64,000 nucleotides of DNA from JANQHS01 sp965227315 (GTDB lineage: Bacteria > Bacteroidota > Bacteroidia > Cytophagales > CCMP332). Positions 9,521-18,355 of the stretch are shown in pieces. The position numbers and the translations under genes were made by a program. Within the stretch, counting starts at the first letter, position 1, and each line of letters opens with the position of its first letter. The stretch lies in NCBI GenBank assembly GCA_965227315.1, contig OZ245737.1, positions 1,550,001 to 1,614,000 on the forward strand, written 5' to 3'. The notes under the pieces were generated by a model. That model was not told the DNA's origin. It searched no databases and saw only the letters and a program-made list of their open reading frames with translations.

Positions 9521-11326
9521 ATGTCAAGGCCGCTGCGAAATATCGCCATCATAGCTCATGTCGACCACGGGAAAACCACCCTTGTCGATAAGATCCTCAT
9601 GCAATCCAAACTCTTCCAGGAACACCAGGAAGTGGGAGAATTGATCCTGGACTCCAATGACCTTGAAAGAGAAAGAGGGATCACCATTCTGAGCAAAAAC
9701 GTCAGCGTACGCTACAAGGACGTGAAGATCAACATCATCGACACACCGGGTCACAGCGACTTCGGAGGCGAGGTGGAAAGGGTCCTGAACATGGCTGATG
9801 GCGTTCTTTTATTGGTCGATGCCTTTGAGGGGCCAATGCCCCAGACCCGCTTTGTGCTTTCCAAAGCTCTCGAGTTGGGCCTGAAACCGATCGTCGTCAT
9901 CAACAAGGTAGACAAGCCCAACTGCAGTCCCGATGATACCAACGAACAGGTTTTTGAGTTGATGTTCAATCTGGATGCAAGCGAGGAGCAGCTTGACTAT
10001 CCGGTGGTCTATGGGTCTTCCAAGGAAGGGTGGATGGGCCCGGAATGGAAAGAACCTAGTAAGGATGTCTCCTACCTGCTTGATCAGATCCTTGAGCACA
10101 TTCCGGCTCCAAAGATCAATGAAGGAACCCTGCAAATGCAGGTCAGCTCTTTCGATTATTCAAGCTATAAGGGAAGGATCGCAGTGGGCAGGATCCACAG
10201 GGGTACGATCAGGGAAAATCAACAGGTATCCATAGTACAAAGAAGCGGAGAGATCCAAAGGTCAAGGATACAGGAACTCTATACGTTTGAGGGACTCGGC
10301 AAGGAAAGAAATAAGGAGGAGATCCAATCGGGAGAGATCGTAGCCCTGATGGGACTTGAAAATTTTGACATCGGCGACACCATTGCGGATTATAATGAAC
10401 CGGAAGGATTGAAGCCCATCGCTGTCGATGAACCGAGCATGTCCATGCTCTTCACCATCAATAACTCTCCTTTCTTTGGAAAGGAAGGCAAATACGTGAC
10501 ATCAAGACATATCCGGGAGCGTTTGATCAAGGAAACCGAAAAGAATCTCGCCCTCAGGGTAGAAGATACCGATAGCCCCGACCAACTCAATGTATTTGGA
10601 AGGGGAATCCTGCACCTGGCGATTTTGGTGGAGACCATGCGGCGCGAAGGCTATGAAATGCAGCTGGGCCAGCCAAGGGTGGTTATCAAAGAGATTGACG
10701 GATACAAGCATGAGCCCATCGAACTCCTAAATGTAAATGTATCCGAACCCTTATCAGGAAAAGTGATTGAGATCGTGCAGGCCAGAAAGGGAGATCTGCA
10801 TCATATTGAAACAAAAGGGGATCGCGTTACGCTGGAATTCAAAATACCGGCCCGTGGCCTGATAGGTTTGACAAACCCCCTGCTGACCGCCACCCAGGGT
10901 GAAGCTGTGATCACCCATCGATTCAATGGTTATGAGCCCTGGAAAGGGGATATGGTCCGAAAAAGAAACGGAGCCCTCATCGCCATGGAAACCGGAACGG
11001 CCATCGCATATTCGATCAACAAGCTTCAGGACAGGGGAAAATTCTTTGTTGCACCCATGGAAGAGGTTTATACCGGGCAGGTGATCGGTGAAAACACCAG
11101 GCAAGATGACCTGGTACTGAATGTTACCAAAACCAAGCAATTGACCAATATTCGGGCAGCTGGCTCTGATGACAAAGTCAGCATTGCACCCCCGATACGC
11201 TTCTCTCTTGAAGAAGCCATGGAATATATCGGGGAAGATGAGTATGTAGAGGTAACCCCGCAATCCATTCGCCTGCGCAAGGTTCTGCTGGATGAAAACG
11301 ATCGAAGGAGAGCATCAAAGAAATAG
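9521..11326 (+). CDS. typA: Translational GTPase TypA/BipA
   Basis: A 601-residue, full-length TypA/BipA. The GTPase domain has G1 AHVDHGKTTL (residues 9-18), a switch I region with RERGITI, G3 DTPGH, and G4 NKVD near residue 128. EF-G-like domains II, III and V follow, and then the BipA-specific C-terminal domain (RARKG..., KTKQLTNIRAAGSDDK). TypA is a ribosome-associated GTPase that helps 50S assembly and is needed in stress or cold. Bacteroidota usually keep it as a single gene, as here. The ATG is 20 bases after a TATTTTCG -7-like sequence (9494-9501). Confidence 0.97.
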   Translation: MSRPLRNIAIIAHVDHGKTTLVDKILMQSKLFQEHQEVGELILDSNDLERERGITILSKNVSVRYKDVKINIIDTPGHSDFGGEVERVLNMADGVLLLVDAFEGPMPQTRFVLSKALELGLKPIVVINKVDKPNCSPDDTNEQVFELMFNLDASEEQLDYPVVYGSSKEGWMGPEWKEPSKDVSYLLDQILEHIPAPKINEGTLQMQVSSFDYSSYKGRIAVGRIHRGTIRENQQVSIVQRSGEIQRSRIQELYTFEGLGKERNKEEIQSGEIVALMGLENFDIGDTIADYNEPEGLKPIAVDEPSMSMLFTINNSPFFGKEGKYVTSRHIRERLIKETEKNLALRVEDTDSPDQLNVFGRGILHLAILVETMRREGYEMQLGQPRVVIKEIDGYKHEPIELLNVNVSEPLSGKVIEIVQARKGDLHHIETKGDRVTLEFKIPARGLIGLTNPLLTATQGEAVITHRFNGYEPWKGDMVRKRNGALIAMETGTAIAYSINKLQDRGKFFVAPMEEVYTGQVIGENTRQDDLVLNVTKTKQLTNIRAAGSDDKVSIAPPIRFSLEEAMEYIGEDEYVEVTPQSIRLRKVLLDENDRRRASKK

Positions 11327-11379
11327 GCGGATCGGGACGATTCCCAGGTTAAAGCCGGGATATTACCTATGAAAGAACC

Positions 11380-12552
11380 CTAGTATTTCACCTTTGGCAC
11401 ATCCAGATAATAGATCACATCTTCCGGTGAGCCAAGAACAGAAATACTGACCTCTTCCAGAGGTTTTTCCAAAATGTCACAAAATTCCTCTTCGGTGATA
11501 TTTTGCATGGGAGTGCCATTCAACTCATCAATACGATCTCCAATTTCAGCCGCATCCATGGTCAATCCGGTACTATAAGCCTTGATATAAGCCCCGCCGT
11601 TCCGGTATCCCAGATAAAGGGTCTGATCCGGGAGTTCAATTTCGGGTTCATCTACCGCACGTAAATACAAGGCATGGCTTTTCCAACTCATCACCACATC
11701 AAAATTTTCAAGGAAACCGTTTCCAATGGAAAAACCGGAGGTCTCGGAAGCCTTGCCCCAGGAAGAACCGGCATCGATATCTCCGAAACGGACCAGTTCC
11801 AGGCGGACGTAATTGGCAGCGCCATTCACAGCGCCATGCATACCGATCGAGCTTACACCAAAAATATTAGCCTGGTCAACAAAACTCTCCGGATTAAAAC
11901 CCTTCCACTTTTTCAGGGAAATAGCACCGGCGGAACCCAGATCGATAAGGGTGTTGCTGCTTTCCTGATCATGGACTGCCATAGGGATATAGGGGCTGAA
12001 TTGCTGATTGGGTTGCATACTTATAGGACCCTGAAAATCCCGAAGCGATTCTGTATCGATTGGCTCCGAATGGAGATATGCCTTTTCATTAGCGTAGTCA
12101 AACTTCCAATCAAAATGAGACATAATATTGGTCCCGATAATCCCATCAATGCCATAACATGTAAAGTGGCTAAAGTCGCCTACGATCGCGACGGTATTCC
12201 TAATAGTGATCGTCCCCATTCTTAGTTCCGGGATCTTGACATAGTCCATTTTATTCGACCTTCCACCTACATCATTAACCCCAATGCTTCCGATCCTTTT
12301 AAAATCAAACTCATCCTGCACGCTTTTGTCGATCACATTGGGAGCACCGCTGTCCAGGATGAATCGCTTCTTCTTTCCGTTGATCATAACCTCGACAAAA
12401 AGCAGCCGTTTGTGGTAGTCCAGATCTAATTCTTGTTGCCCCTCGGAATATTCAAAGCTGCCCTTTTTTAAATGGGAATAATAGCTACAGCCGCTCAGGA
12501 TAACAGAGACAAAAAAGAACAGTGTGAATACAAAGTATTTTCCGGATCCCAT
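11380..12552 (-). CDS. Lipoprotein retropepsin-like aspartic protease
   Basis: From the ATG at 12552 the product is 390 residues with a lipoprotein signal (VILSGC, Cys22). The first half carries KRFILDSGAPN, the DSG active-site triad (Asp67-Ser68-Gly69) of retropepsin-like proteases. A second half repeats the fold with NTLIDLGSAGAISL, where Ser is replaced by Leu (DLG). The C-terminal 90 residues resemble a PDZ-like domain (IGDRIDELNGTP). An upstream ATG at 12591 would add 13 basic residues and almost touch the divergent gene, so I preferred the inner start. Substrate unknown. Confidence 0.75.
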   Translation of the reverse strand: MGSGKYFVFTLFFFVSVILSGCSYYSHLKKGSFEYSEGQQELDLDYHKRLLFVEVMINGKKKRFILDSGAPNVIDKSVQDEFDFKRIGSIGVNDVGGRSNKMDYVKIPELRMGTITIRNTVAIVGDFSHFTCYGIDGIIGTNIMSHFDWKFDYANEKAYLHSEPIDTESLRDFQGPISMQPNQQFSPYIPMAVHDQESSNTLIDLGSAGAISLKKWKGFNPESFVDQANIFGVSSIGMHGAVNGAANYVRLELVRFGDIDAGSSWGKASETSGFSIGNGFLENFDVVMSWKSHALYLRAVDEPEIELPDQTLYLGYRNGGAYIKAYSTGLTMDAAEIGDRIDELNGTPMQNITEEEFCDILEKPLEEVSISVLGSPEDVIYYLDVPKVKY

Positions 12553-12637
12553 ATATGCACAATGATAACCCAATCTTCGTTTCCTTGCCATTTCTGATCC
12601 GATGTTCGTTATTGGCTCATCATTTCACCTGACTCCA

Positions 12638-13276
12638 ATGCTAATCCACAGCCTTGCCCTTGCCTCAAGATCACCGGAAGAACAGCATTCCTTCTATTCC
12701 GGTACGCTTGGTTTTAAGGCCAGCGAAGAAAGGCGAGATCACAATACGATTAATGCCGGAGCCACAAAACTGAAATTTCAAAAAAGCGTATCCGCACAGT
12801 ATTACCATTTTGCATTTCTGATCCCGGAAGGAAGAATTGAAGCCTGTATGGATTATGTCGAGAAAAGAGGGATCCGGCTTTTACCCTTGGACGGAAGCAA
12901 GATCATTGAGTTCGATCCCGGAAGAAGTATTTACTTTTTTGATCCGGATGGCAACATCGCTGAGTTTATCGAAAGACCGGTGATCAAGGGTGGTCAGGGG
13001 GCATTTTCGATTGATGAGGTCGTACGGGTCAATGAGATCAGCTATCCCGTCGAAGAACCCCTCAGGATCAACAAGGAGTTCAGATCAAAATTTGGGATCG
13101 AGCCTGGCCAAGGAGCTTTCTTCAGAGAGGACTTCTGCTGGTGCGGCGATTATGAGGGGGTCTTCCTCCTGACCCGGCCGGGCCGAAACTGGCTTCCCAC
13201 TCAAAAACCGGCCGTGCCCAACAGCTTTGAGATCGAATTCGAAACAGCCAAGGGGATCTTTAGGGAATCCCTGTAG
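12638..13276 (+). CDS. VOC superfamily protein
   Basis: From ATG 12638 the protein has 212 residues and begins directly with the VOC signature (MLIHSLALASRSPEEQHSFY, GFKASEE). The typical FDPDGNIAEFIE strand follows at about residue 105. The C-terminal 100 residues contain a second, diverged half (VNEISYPVEEP..., GDYEGVFLLTRPGRNW). An ATG at 12602 would leave only 10 bases to the divergent protease start and add residues outside the domain. It converges with the permease gene, leaving two bases between stops. Confidence 0.75.
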   Translation: MLIHSLALASRSPEEQHSFYSGTLGFKASEERRDHNTINAGATKLKFQKSVSAQYYHFAFLIPEGRIEACMDYVEKRGIRLLPLDGSKIIEFDPGRSIYFFDPDGNIAEFIERPVIKGGQGAFSIDEVVRVNEISYPVEEPLRINKEFRSKFGIEPGQGAFFREDFCWCGDYEGVFLLTRPGRNWLPTQKPAVPNSFEIEFETAKGIFRESL

Positions 13277-13278
13277 GG

Positions 13279-15690
13279 CTATTCGTTCCTAAGCAATAAA
13301 ACTGGATTGGAACGTGAGGCAAGAATTGTTTTCCAAAAAATCACCCCCATGCTGATCGATAAGATCAAAAAAATGCCGGGGAGTGTATTTGCAATGGTAA
13401 AATCGATATGGTTCGCCATTTGATCCAACCATAAAGAATTCAAGAACAGGGCCAGCGGAGTAGCCAAGCCGATCGTGATCAGGATCAGGATGATAAACTC
13501 TCGGGAGAGGATCCAGATCAGGTTTCGATCTTCTGCCCCCAGGACCTTTCTGACCCCAACCTCCTTGATCCTTACGCGCGTCGCAAAATCTACCATACCG
13601 ATCAAACCCAGGCAAGTGATCACGACGGCCAAGGCAGCGATCAGGGTGAGAATCTTGATCAGGTCTCCAAAAACCGCATAAAACATATCCATTTCCTCAT
13701 CGAGGAAGCCGGCCTTAAAGTCTCTCCTTTCGTCAAAGGACTTCCATATCGCCTCCAGTTCCTCCTTGGTCCGACCCACCTCAACACCATGCAATTTCAG
13801 ATACAGGTATTCGATCTCATCGGCCTCCCAGATGAGCATCAGCGGATAGATATCCTTCATCAGAACTTCGTAATTATAATCTTTCACCACTCCGACGATC
13901 TTCAGCCGGGTGGTATCATTGCGATAGACCATGGAGCCAATACACTTTTGGGCATCCTCAAAACCCAATGCTTCAACGGCGGTCTCATTGATCAAAATGG
14001 CATCTCCCTGTGAGGAAGTACCGGGGGGAAGAAGATCCCTTCCCGCGATCAGGGAAATTCCCATCAAATCCAAATAGTTCTCATCGATAGAGAATAAATT
14101 GAAATCCACCTTCTCACTTTCGGGATGGTTTTGGAGCCTGCTGCCCATAGTCCGGCCAACAGCTGTATGGTGGGAAGTCAATGCAGTGGAAAGGACCGCC
14201 GAATGCTTTTCAAATTCTGTTCTGACCAGATCCGGATCATGGCCCTGCAGCTCGATAAAAAAGATATTCTCCTCTTCAAAACCATATTGGGAGTTCACAA
14301 GTTGCTGCGATTGATCCCTGATCAGCGTGATGCTGATGATCAGGATGAGGGCCAGAAAAAACTGAAAACCAATCATGAATTTCTTTCCGGAGAAAGAGTA
14401 CCATCGCAGAGCCCTTCCGGATCTGGGGCTAAAACCGGGTTTCAGTGAATGGCTGGGATCGAATCGACTGACATAAAGGGCGGGTCCTATACCTGTGACC
14501 AGTCCAAGCATCAGGCTGAACAGAAAGAAATATAAGTAGGCGGATCCATGGTCATCCAATTCCAGGCCTACAAGATCGAATAACCAGAGTCCGTTGAATA
14601 GAATGATCATCAGGCGATAAAGAATAATTGCCAGGAGCATTGCTCCAAAATTGATCAACAGGGCTTCAACCAGAAATTGTGCAATAATGGATAGACGAGT
14701 TGCGCCATTTACCTTGCGAATACCAACTTCCTTTATCCTGTTCAGGGCCTGAGCAATGGCCAGATTCGAATAATTGATGGTAGCTGTTAGAATGACGATC
14801 AGACCTAGGAGAAGAAAGAAGCCCAGAAAGATCAGCGGCATGGTGAAGCCGAGCTCGTTGGCCATGATGCGCCCGGGAGTAATATCGTTGAGGTGTTGTA
14901 GTTCAAATCTATAGCCCGGTCGGTCATCGGGAAAATCCATATGCTCTTCTGCCAGTTGATTCAACTTTTCCTCCACATAGGAAGGCTCCGTGCCCGACTT
15001 CAAGACCATATAGTTATGAGCCATGGAGACATTTTCCCATTGGTAGGCTCCTTTCCCCAACACCTTCTTCCCGATCAGGGGATCGATACTGGAAAATGAT
15101 CCGAGCATATCGAACTGAACATGAGTCTTCCCAATGGGCTCCTTGACTATGCCCCTGACAAGATACTCCTGAGATTCATTGACCTCTATGAGCTGTCCCA
15201 CAGGATCGGAATTGGGAAAGATCCTGGCGGCGAACTCTTCGGAAAGAACGACTGAAAATGGTTCTCCGAGGGCATACTCCGCTGAAATCCCATCCAATTC
15301 AAAGCCAAAAACACGAAAGAAATCCGGATCTGCATAAAAGCCTCGGAATTCCAATATCCTTTCCTCCGACCTCGCCTCTCCCCTGAAATATCTGCTCATA
15401 CATGTCCATTGCTCTATTCCGGTTTCCTTTTCAAAAAGATATTCCTTGAACAGAGCTGACGAACTAGCCCTGGCGTCAAAAAAGTCAGATGCTCCTTTTT
15501 CTATACTTAGAATTCTGTAGATCCGATCCTTGGCAGGATGGAATTCATCATAATTGACCTGATCAAATACCAGGAGAATTACCATAAAACAGACCGACAT
15601 GCCTACCGCAAGCCCTACGAGGTTGATGCTGGTAAAGCCTTTGTTCTTCCAATAGGCACGAAAGGCGATCAGGAGATAGTTTCTGATCAT
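13279..15690 (-). CDS. FtsX-type ABC transporter permease (MacB-like)
   Basis: An 803-residue permease with two repeats. Each has a periplasmic MacB-type domain (about 95-250 and 470-630) and FtsX transmembrane segments. The order is: TM near residues 20-42, three TMs near 285-400, one near 425-450, then three near 675-800. FtsX signatures NRIKEVGIRKVNGAT and VRIKEVGVRKVLGAE are both present. Permeases of this type work with a MacB-like ATPase, which is not adjacent. Its start overlaps the stop of the small membrane protein gene (ATGA), so both come from the ECF-type promoter described at 16060-16092. Confidence 0.85.
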   Translation of the reverse strand: MIRNYLLIAFRAYWKNKGFTSINLVGLAVGMSVCFMVILLVFDQVNYDEFHPAKDRIYRILSIEKGASDFFDARASSSALFKEYLFEKETGIEQWTCMSRYFRGEARSEERILEFRGFYADPDFFRVFGFELDGISAEYALGEPFSVVLSEEFAARIFPNSDPVGQLIEVNESQEYLVRGIVKEPIGKTHVQFDMLGSFSSIDPLIGKKVLGKGAYQWENVSMAHNYMVLKSGTEPSYVEEKLNQLAEEHMDFPDDRPGYRFELQHLNDITPGRIMANELGFTMPLIFLGFFLLLGLIVILTATINYSNLAIAQALNRIKEVGIRKVNGATRLSIIAQFLVEALLINFGAMLLAIILYRLMIILFNGLWLFDLVGLELDDHGSAYLYFFLFSLMLGLVTGIGPALYVSRFDPSHSLKPGFSPRSGRALRWYSFSGKKFMIGFQFFLALILIISITLIRDQSQQLVNSQYGFEEENIFFIELQGHDPDLVRTEFEKHSAVLSTALTSHHTAVGRTMGSRLQNHPESEKVDFNLFSIDENYLDLMGISLIAGRDLLPPGTSSQGDAILINETAVEALGFEDAQKCIGSMVYRNDTTRLKIVGVVKDYNYEVLMKDIYPLMLIWEADEIEYLYLKLHGVEVGRTKEELEAIWKSFDERRDFKAGFLDEEMDMFYAVFGDLIKILTLIAALAVVITCLGLIGMVDFATRVRIKEVGVRKVLGAEDRNLIWILSREFIILILITIGLATPLALFLNSLWLDQMANHIDFTIANTLPGIFLILSISMGVIFWKTILASRSNPVLLLRNE

Positions 15691-16040
15691 GAAGTGGGAT
15701 TCTCGTTTTTGACCATAAAATAGTAGATCAGGAATCCGAGGGAGAGGAAAATGGATAGGATCCCAAATGGTAATGGCGAGTTATCATCATAAGGAATGTA
15801 CTCGATAACCACCAGGCCCAGGCCTCCAAAAAATACGATCAGACCCCACTTCAGTGCCGCGAATTTGCTCTGATCCTTCTCCTTCAGCAAGGCCCTGATC
15901 TCCTCCTTATCCAATCCGTTTTGCACCATTCTCTTTTTCAGATAGTAATCGGTCAGCGTCCTGGTAAACAGGACAACCAGTACCGTAAATGTCCCGATGA
16001 TGGCCACAGGACTCAATAACTCATACATTGCGTGGTTCAT
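15687..16040 (-). CDS. Small membrane protein, DUF6249-like
   Basis: A 117-residue protein with three likely membrane spans (about residues 8-28, 62-82 and 88-108). A charged cytoplasmic loop between the first two (LKKRMVQNGLDKEEIRALLKEKDQSK) resembles the small DUF6249-type proteins that Bacteroidota often encode beside ECF sigma genes (assignment from pattern memory). It is the first gene of the leftward operon with the permease, whose start it overlaps. The leader from the predicted promoter would be about a dozen bases. Confidence 0.65.
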   Translation of the reverse strand: MNHAMYELLSPVAIIGTFTVLVVLFTRTLTDYYLKKRMVQNGLDKEEIRALLKEKDQSKFAALKWGLIVFFGGLGLVVIEYIPYDDNSPLPFGILSIFLSLGFLIYYFMVKNENPTS

Positions 16041-16059
16041 TGTTTTCGTCTTTATGCCT

Positions 16060-16092
16060 GATCAGACAAGGGTTCTGCCAATAGGGTTGCAA
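16060..16092 (-). promoter_or_regulatory. ECF-type promoter for the permease operon
   Basis: Read on the minus strand, TTGCAACCCT (16092-16083) is followed after exactly 14 bases by TGTCTGATC (16068-16060). This repeats, element for element and with the same spacing, the arrangement on the plus strand at 16120-16152 before the sigma gene. Matching -35 and -10 blocks in both directions from one divergent intergenic region is strong internal evidence that the adjacent ECF factor reads both. The start codon follows 20 bases after the -10 block. Confidence 0.75.
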
Positions 16093-16119
16093 GTCAGCCC
16101 GAAATTATTTTTATCTAGA

Positions 16120-16152
16120 TTGCAACCCTGGGTTCAGTACTTCTGTCTAATC
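16120..16152 (+). promoter_or_regulatory. Autoregulated ECF-type promoter of the sigma gene
   Basis: TTGCAACCCT (16120-16129), a 14-base spacer, then TGTCTAATC (16144-16152). The partner promoter on the other strand has the same -35 block and a -10 block differing in one base. The start codon at 16160 is only seven bases past the -10 block, so the sigma mRNA is probably leaderless or nearly so. The GCAACC/GTCT pair is also how I remember ECF promoters in this phylum, but that is recall, not a search. Confidence 0.75.
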
Positions 16153-16159
16153 ATTCTGA

Positions 16160-16711
16160 ATGGAGGATCGTCAGCTCGTCAAATCGGTATTGAGGGGAAA
16201 TCCCGGAGCTTTCGATATTCTCGTTCAGCAGCATCTTGGCCTGGTGATCCACATGATTGCTCCTATGGTGAAAAGCCCTGAAGACAGAGAGGAGATCATC
16301 CAGGATGTTTTTCTCAAGGTGCATCAAAACCTGGAGCGTTTCAGGTTTCACTCGAAACTGAGTACATGGATAGGACAGATCGCATACAGATCAGGTTTGA
16401 ACTACCTTCAGAAAAAGCGGACAAAGCTTGTGGCCCTGGAGCCCGAGGATCTGGATCTGATTTTCAAACAGGAGGATCTGAGTACGGAGCAAAAAGATGC
16501 ATCGGCGTTTATTCAGGATCTGGTAAAAAAGATCCCGCCACCCTATGGAACGATTCTGAACCTCTTTTACCTCGAAGAAATGAGTCACAAGGAAATTATG
16601 GAAGTCATGGAACTACCCGAGGGCACCGTGAAGAATTACCTTTTCCGCGCCAAAAAGAAAATGCGGGAAATGCTTGAACCGATTTTGGAAAAAGAAAAAG
16701 GACTGATATGA
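16160..16711 (+). CDS. ECF RNA polymerase sigma factor
   Basis: A 183-residue sigma-70 family factor with region 2 at about residues 20-85 (AFDILVQQHLGLVIHMIAPM, then DREEIIQDVFLKVHQ and LSTWIGQIAYR) and region 4 at about 115-170 (FYLEEMSHKEIMEVMELPEG, TVKNYLFRAKKKMRE). There is no region 3, so it is an ECF factor. The matching divergent promoters upstream indicate that it activates itself and the permease operon. The downstream small membrane protein overlaps by four bases (ATGA) and may be its regulator. Confidence 0.93.
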   Translation: MEDRQLVKSVLRGNPGAFDILVQQHLGLVIHMIAPMVKSPEDREEIIQDVFLKVHQNLERFRFHSKLSTWIGQIAYRSGLNYLQKKRTKLVALEPEDLDLIFKQEDLSTEQKDASAFIQDLVKKIPPPYGTILNLFYLEEMSHKEIMEVMELPEGTVKNYLFRAKKKMREMLEPILEKEKGLI

Positions 16712-17040
16712 ATGAGGATCGCTTCGAAAGTTTGCTAAAGGAATCACTTCGCAAAAATGCGGAGATCAATTTGAGTCCTGAATTTCATGAAAAATTGAGA
16801 TCCAGGTTCAATCGAAGAAACCAAATAAGTCTGTGGAAAGGATTATTGCAGCAATGGTTACTTGCAGCGCTGGTAGGGTTTGTCGGAATCCTGTTGTTGG
16901 CGATCTACGCCGATCTCGTTCCCGCCTTTTCTTCCCTGATCCCCTATGCTCCCGGATTGTTGATCCTGTTCTTTCTATTCCAGGCTTTGGATCAAAGGAT
17001 ATTGATGAAAAGGAATGCTCAAGGCACAAGATCCAGCTAA
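16708..17040 (+). CDS. Small two-span membrane protein, possible anti-sigma partner
   Basis: A 110-residue protein with a charged cytoplasmic N-terminus of about 45 residues (EDRFESLLKESLRKNAEIN...) and two membrane spans (about 48-67 and 72-94). It has no zinc-binding anti-sigma motif. It is translationally coupled to the ECF sigma gene (ATGA), and position plus topology make a sigma-holding role reasonable, but this is inference. It has no other recognisable domain. Confidence 0.6.
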   Translation: MNEDRFESLLKESLRKNAEINLSPEFHEKLRSRFNRRNQISLWKGLLQQWLLAALVGFVGILLLAIYADLVPAFSSLIPYAPGLLILFFLFQALDQRILMKRNAQGTRSS

Positions 17041-17050
17041 CTGATACCCC

Positions 17051-17974
17051 TTACGATTTCATCACAGGTACAAGCAAAACATCCTTCAATTCTCCCCGTC
17101 TGACCACTCGGAGTTTCATTGCTCTTCCGATCTGCTCCTTGTTCAGGCGTTTCATCAGATCGCCCATGGAACTGACATCTTGTCCATCGATCTGAACAAT
17201 GATGTCGCCGGTGTGAAGCTCGGACATCGCTGCGGGACTTTTCTTGATGATCTCACGAACCAATAACCCCTTGTTGGTCTCGAGTTGGTAGCGATTGATC
17301 ATTCTTTGATTCAGTTGCATCTCATGTACCATGATGCCGATCATCGCCCTTTGCACTTTCCCATATTGGATCAGATCACCGGCGAGTGTCTTTGCCAGAT
17401 TGATATCTATCGAAAAGCTAAGCCCCTGAGCTCCCCGTAGTGTGGCCGTGTTCACTCCGATCACCTCACCGGATCCATTGATCATCGGGCCTCCGGAATT
17501 CCCGGGGTTCAACGACACGTCGGACTGGACCACATTGTCGACAATAGCTCCTTCGGGTGTTCTCAAGGTACGGCCAAGAGCAGATATTACCCCGGCAGAG
17601 ACGGTGTGCTGGTATCCGAAGGGATTTCCTATGGCGATAGCCAGCTCTCCGATCTGGAGTTTTGAAGAATCCCCAAGCTCCGCAATTCCATACCCGTCCT
17701 CATAGGTTTTGATGATGGCCAGATCTGCAGAGGGATCCTCTCCTACAAGCTCAGCCATGCCGCCTTCACCGGAAAGAAAACTGACTTCCAGTTTTGACCT
17801 TTTGCTGACCACATGCGAGTTTGTAAAAATGAATCCATCCGAAGAAAACACAAATCCGCTTCCGCCACCGGCCGGTATTTCGCGTCCACGCCTTTTTTGA
17901 AAGGTATCGATCTTCACTACCGCATGTTTGACCTTCTCCACGGCATTAATGATCGTCTGAGAGTAATTGTCCAT
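17051..17974 (-). CDS. HtrA/Deg-type serine protease with one PDZ domain
   Basis: From ATG 17974 the product is 307 residues. The trypsin-like domain has all three catalytic residues: His in FTNSHVVSK, Asp in PSADLAIIK, and Ser in NPGNSGGPM. One PDZ domain follows (about 215-300, GLLVREIIKKSPAAMSELHTG, DIIVQIDGQDV). No signal peptide or membrane anchor precedes the protease domain, unlike most Deg proteins, so a cytoplasmic location is possible. A longer frame to 18106 exists, but its extra 44 residues are antisense to the methyltransferase remnant and do not look like protein. The 3' end converges on the sigma operon after 10 bases. Confidence 0.88.
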   Translation of the reverse strand: MDNYSQTIINAVEKVKHAVVKIDTFQKRRGREIPAGGGSGFVFSSDGFIFTNSHVVSKRSKLEVSFLSGEGGMAELVGEDPSADLAIIKTYEDGYGIAELGDSSKLQIGELAIAIGNPFGYQHTVSAGVISALGRTLRTPEGAIVDNVVQSDVSLNPGNSGGPMINGSGEVIGVNTATLRGAQGLSFSIDINLAKTLAGDLIQYGKVQRAMIGIMVHEMQLNQRMINRYQLETNKGLLVREIIKKSPAAMSELHTGDIIVQIDGQDVSSMGDLMKRLNKEQIGRAMKLRVVRRGELKDVLLVPVMKS

Positions 17975-18040
17975 AACCGGCCTTTTGCCAATACGGGGCC
18001 AAAGCAGAAATGCGGACAGAATGACGCGGAGACCTCCTCT

Positions 18041-18342
18041 GAGAATCTCTTCTTCAGGATCGACAATGCCTTTGGTCGGGATCATTTTGTGCCCGAGGAT
18101 TATCATGGAAAGGAATTGGTCAAGAAGGGGATGTTCAGGTATCTCAGCAACTCCATGTATGCTACCGGATTTCTGCTACTCCATGCTCGCGGACTCCCTT
18201 TTCTTTCCACGTCGGCCATCCTGGCTGCACTCTTCAGCCATCTGTTCATTTGGGTCCATTATTTTTTCGTGGAAAAACCGACATGAATTTCATATATGGC
18301 GGAGTAATAATGATAACCGTCAATAAGAAAAAGGTAGAATGA
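18041..18342 (+). pseudogene. Decayed C-terminus of a phospholipid/isoprenylcysteine methyltransferase-like protein
   Basis: From about 18047 the plus strand reads FFRIDNAFGRDHFVPEDYHG, then ELVKKGMFRYLSNSMYATGF, a hydrophobic segment and HLFIWVHYFFVEKPT. This is the C-terminal pattern of PEMT/ICMT-type methyltransferases (G.FRY..N.MY, ending ...EKP). The frame stops at 18284-18286. One frame over, the text continues directly as DMNFIYGG from 18280 to a stop at 18342, as though one base was lost after EKP. The N-terminal two thirds is missing, replaced by the HtrA gene start. It is a truncated, frameshifted remnant. Confidence 0.6.
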
Positions 18343-18355
18343 AATTGCCGTAGGT

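Noticed and set aside
17975..18106. 44-residue N-terminal extension of the HtrA protease
   Set aside because: It is antisense to the methyltransferase remnant, has no signal peptide, and the domain begins at the inner ATG.
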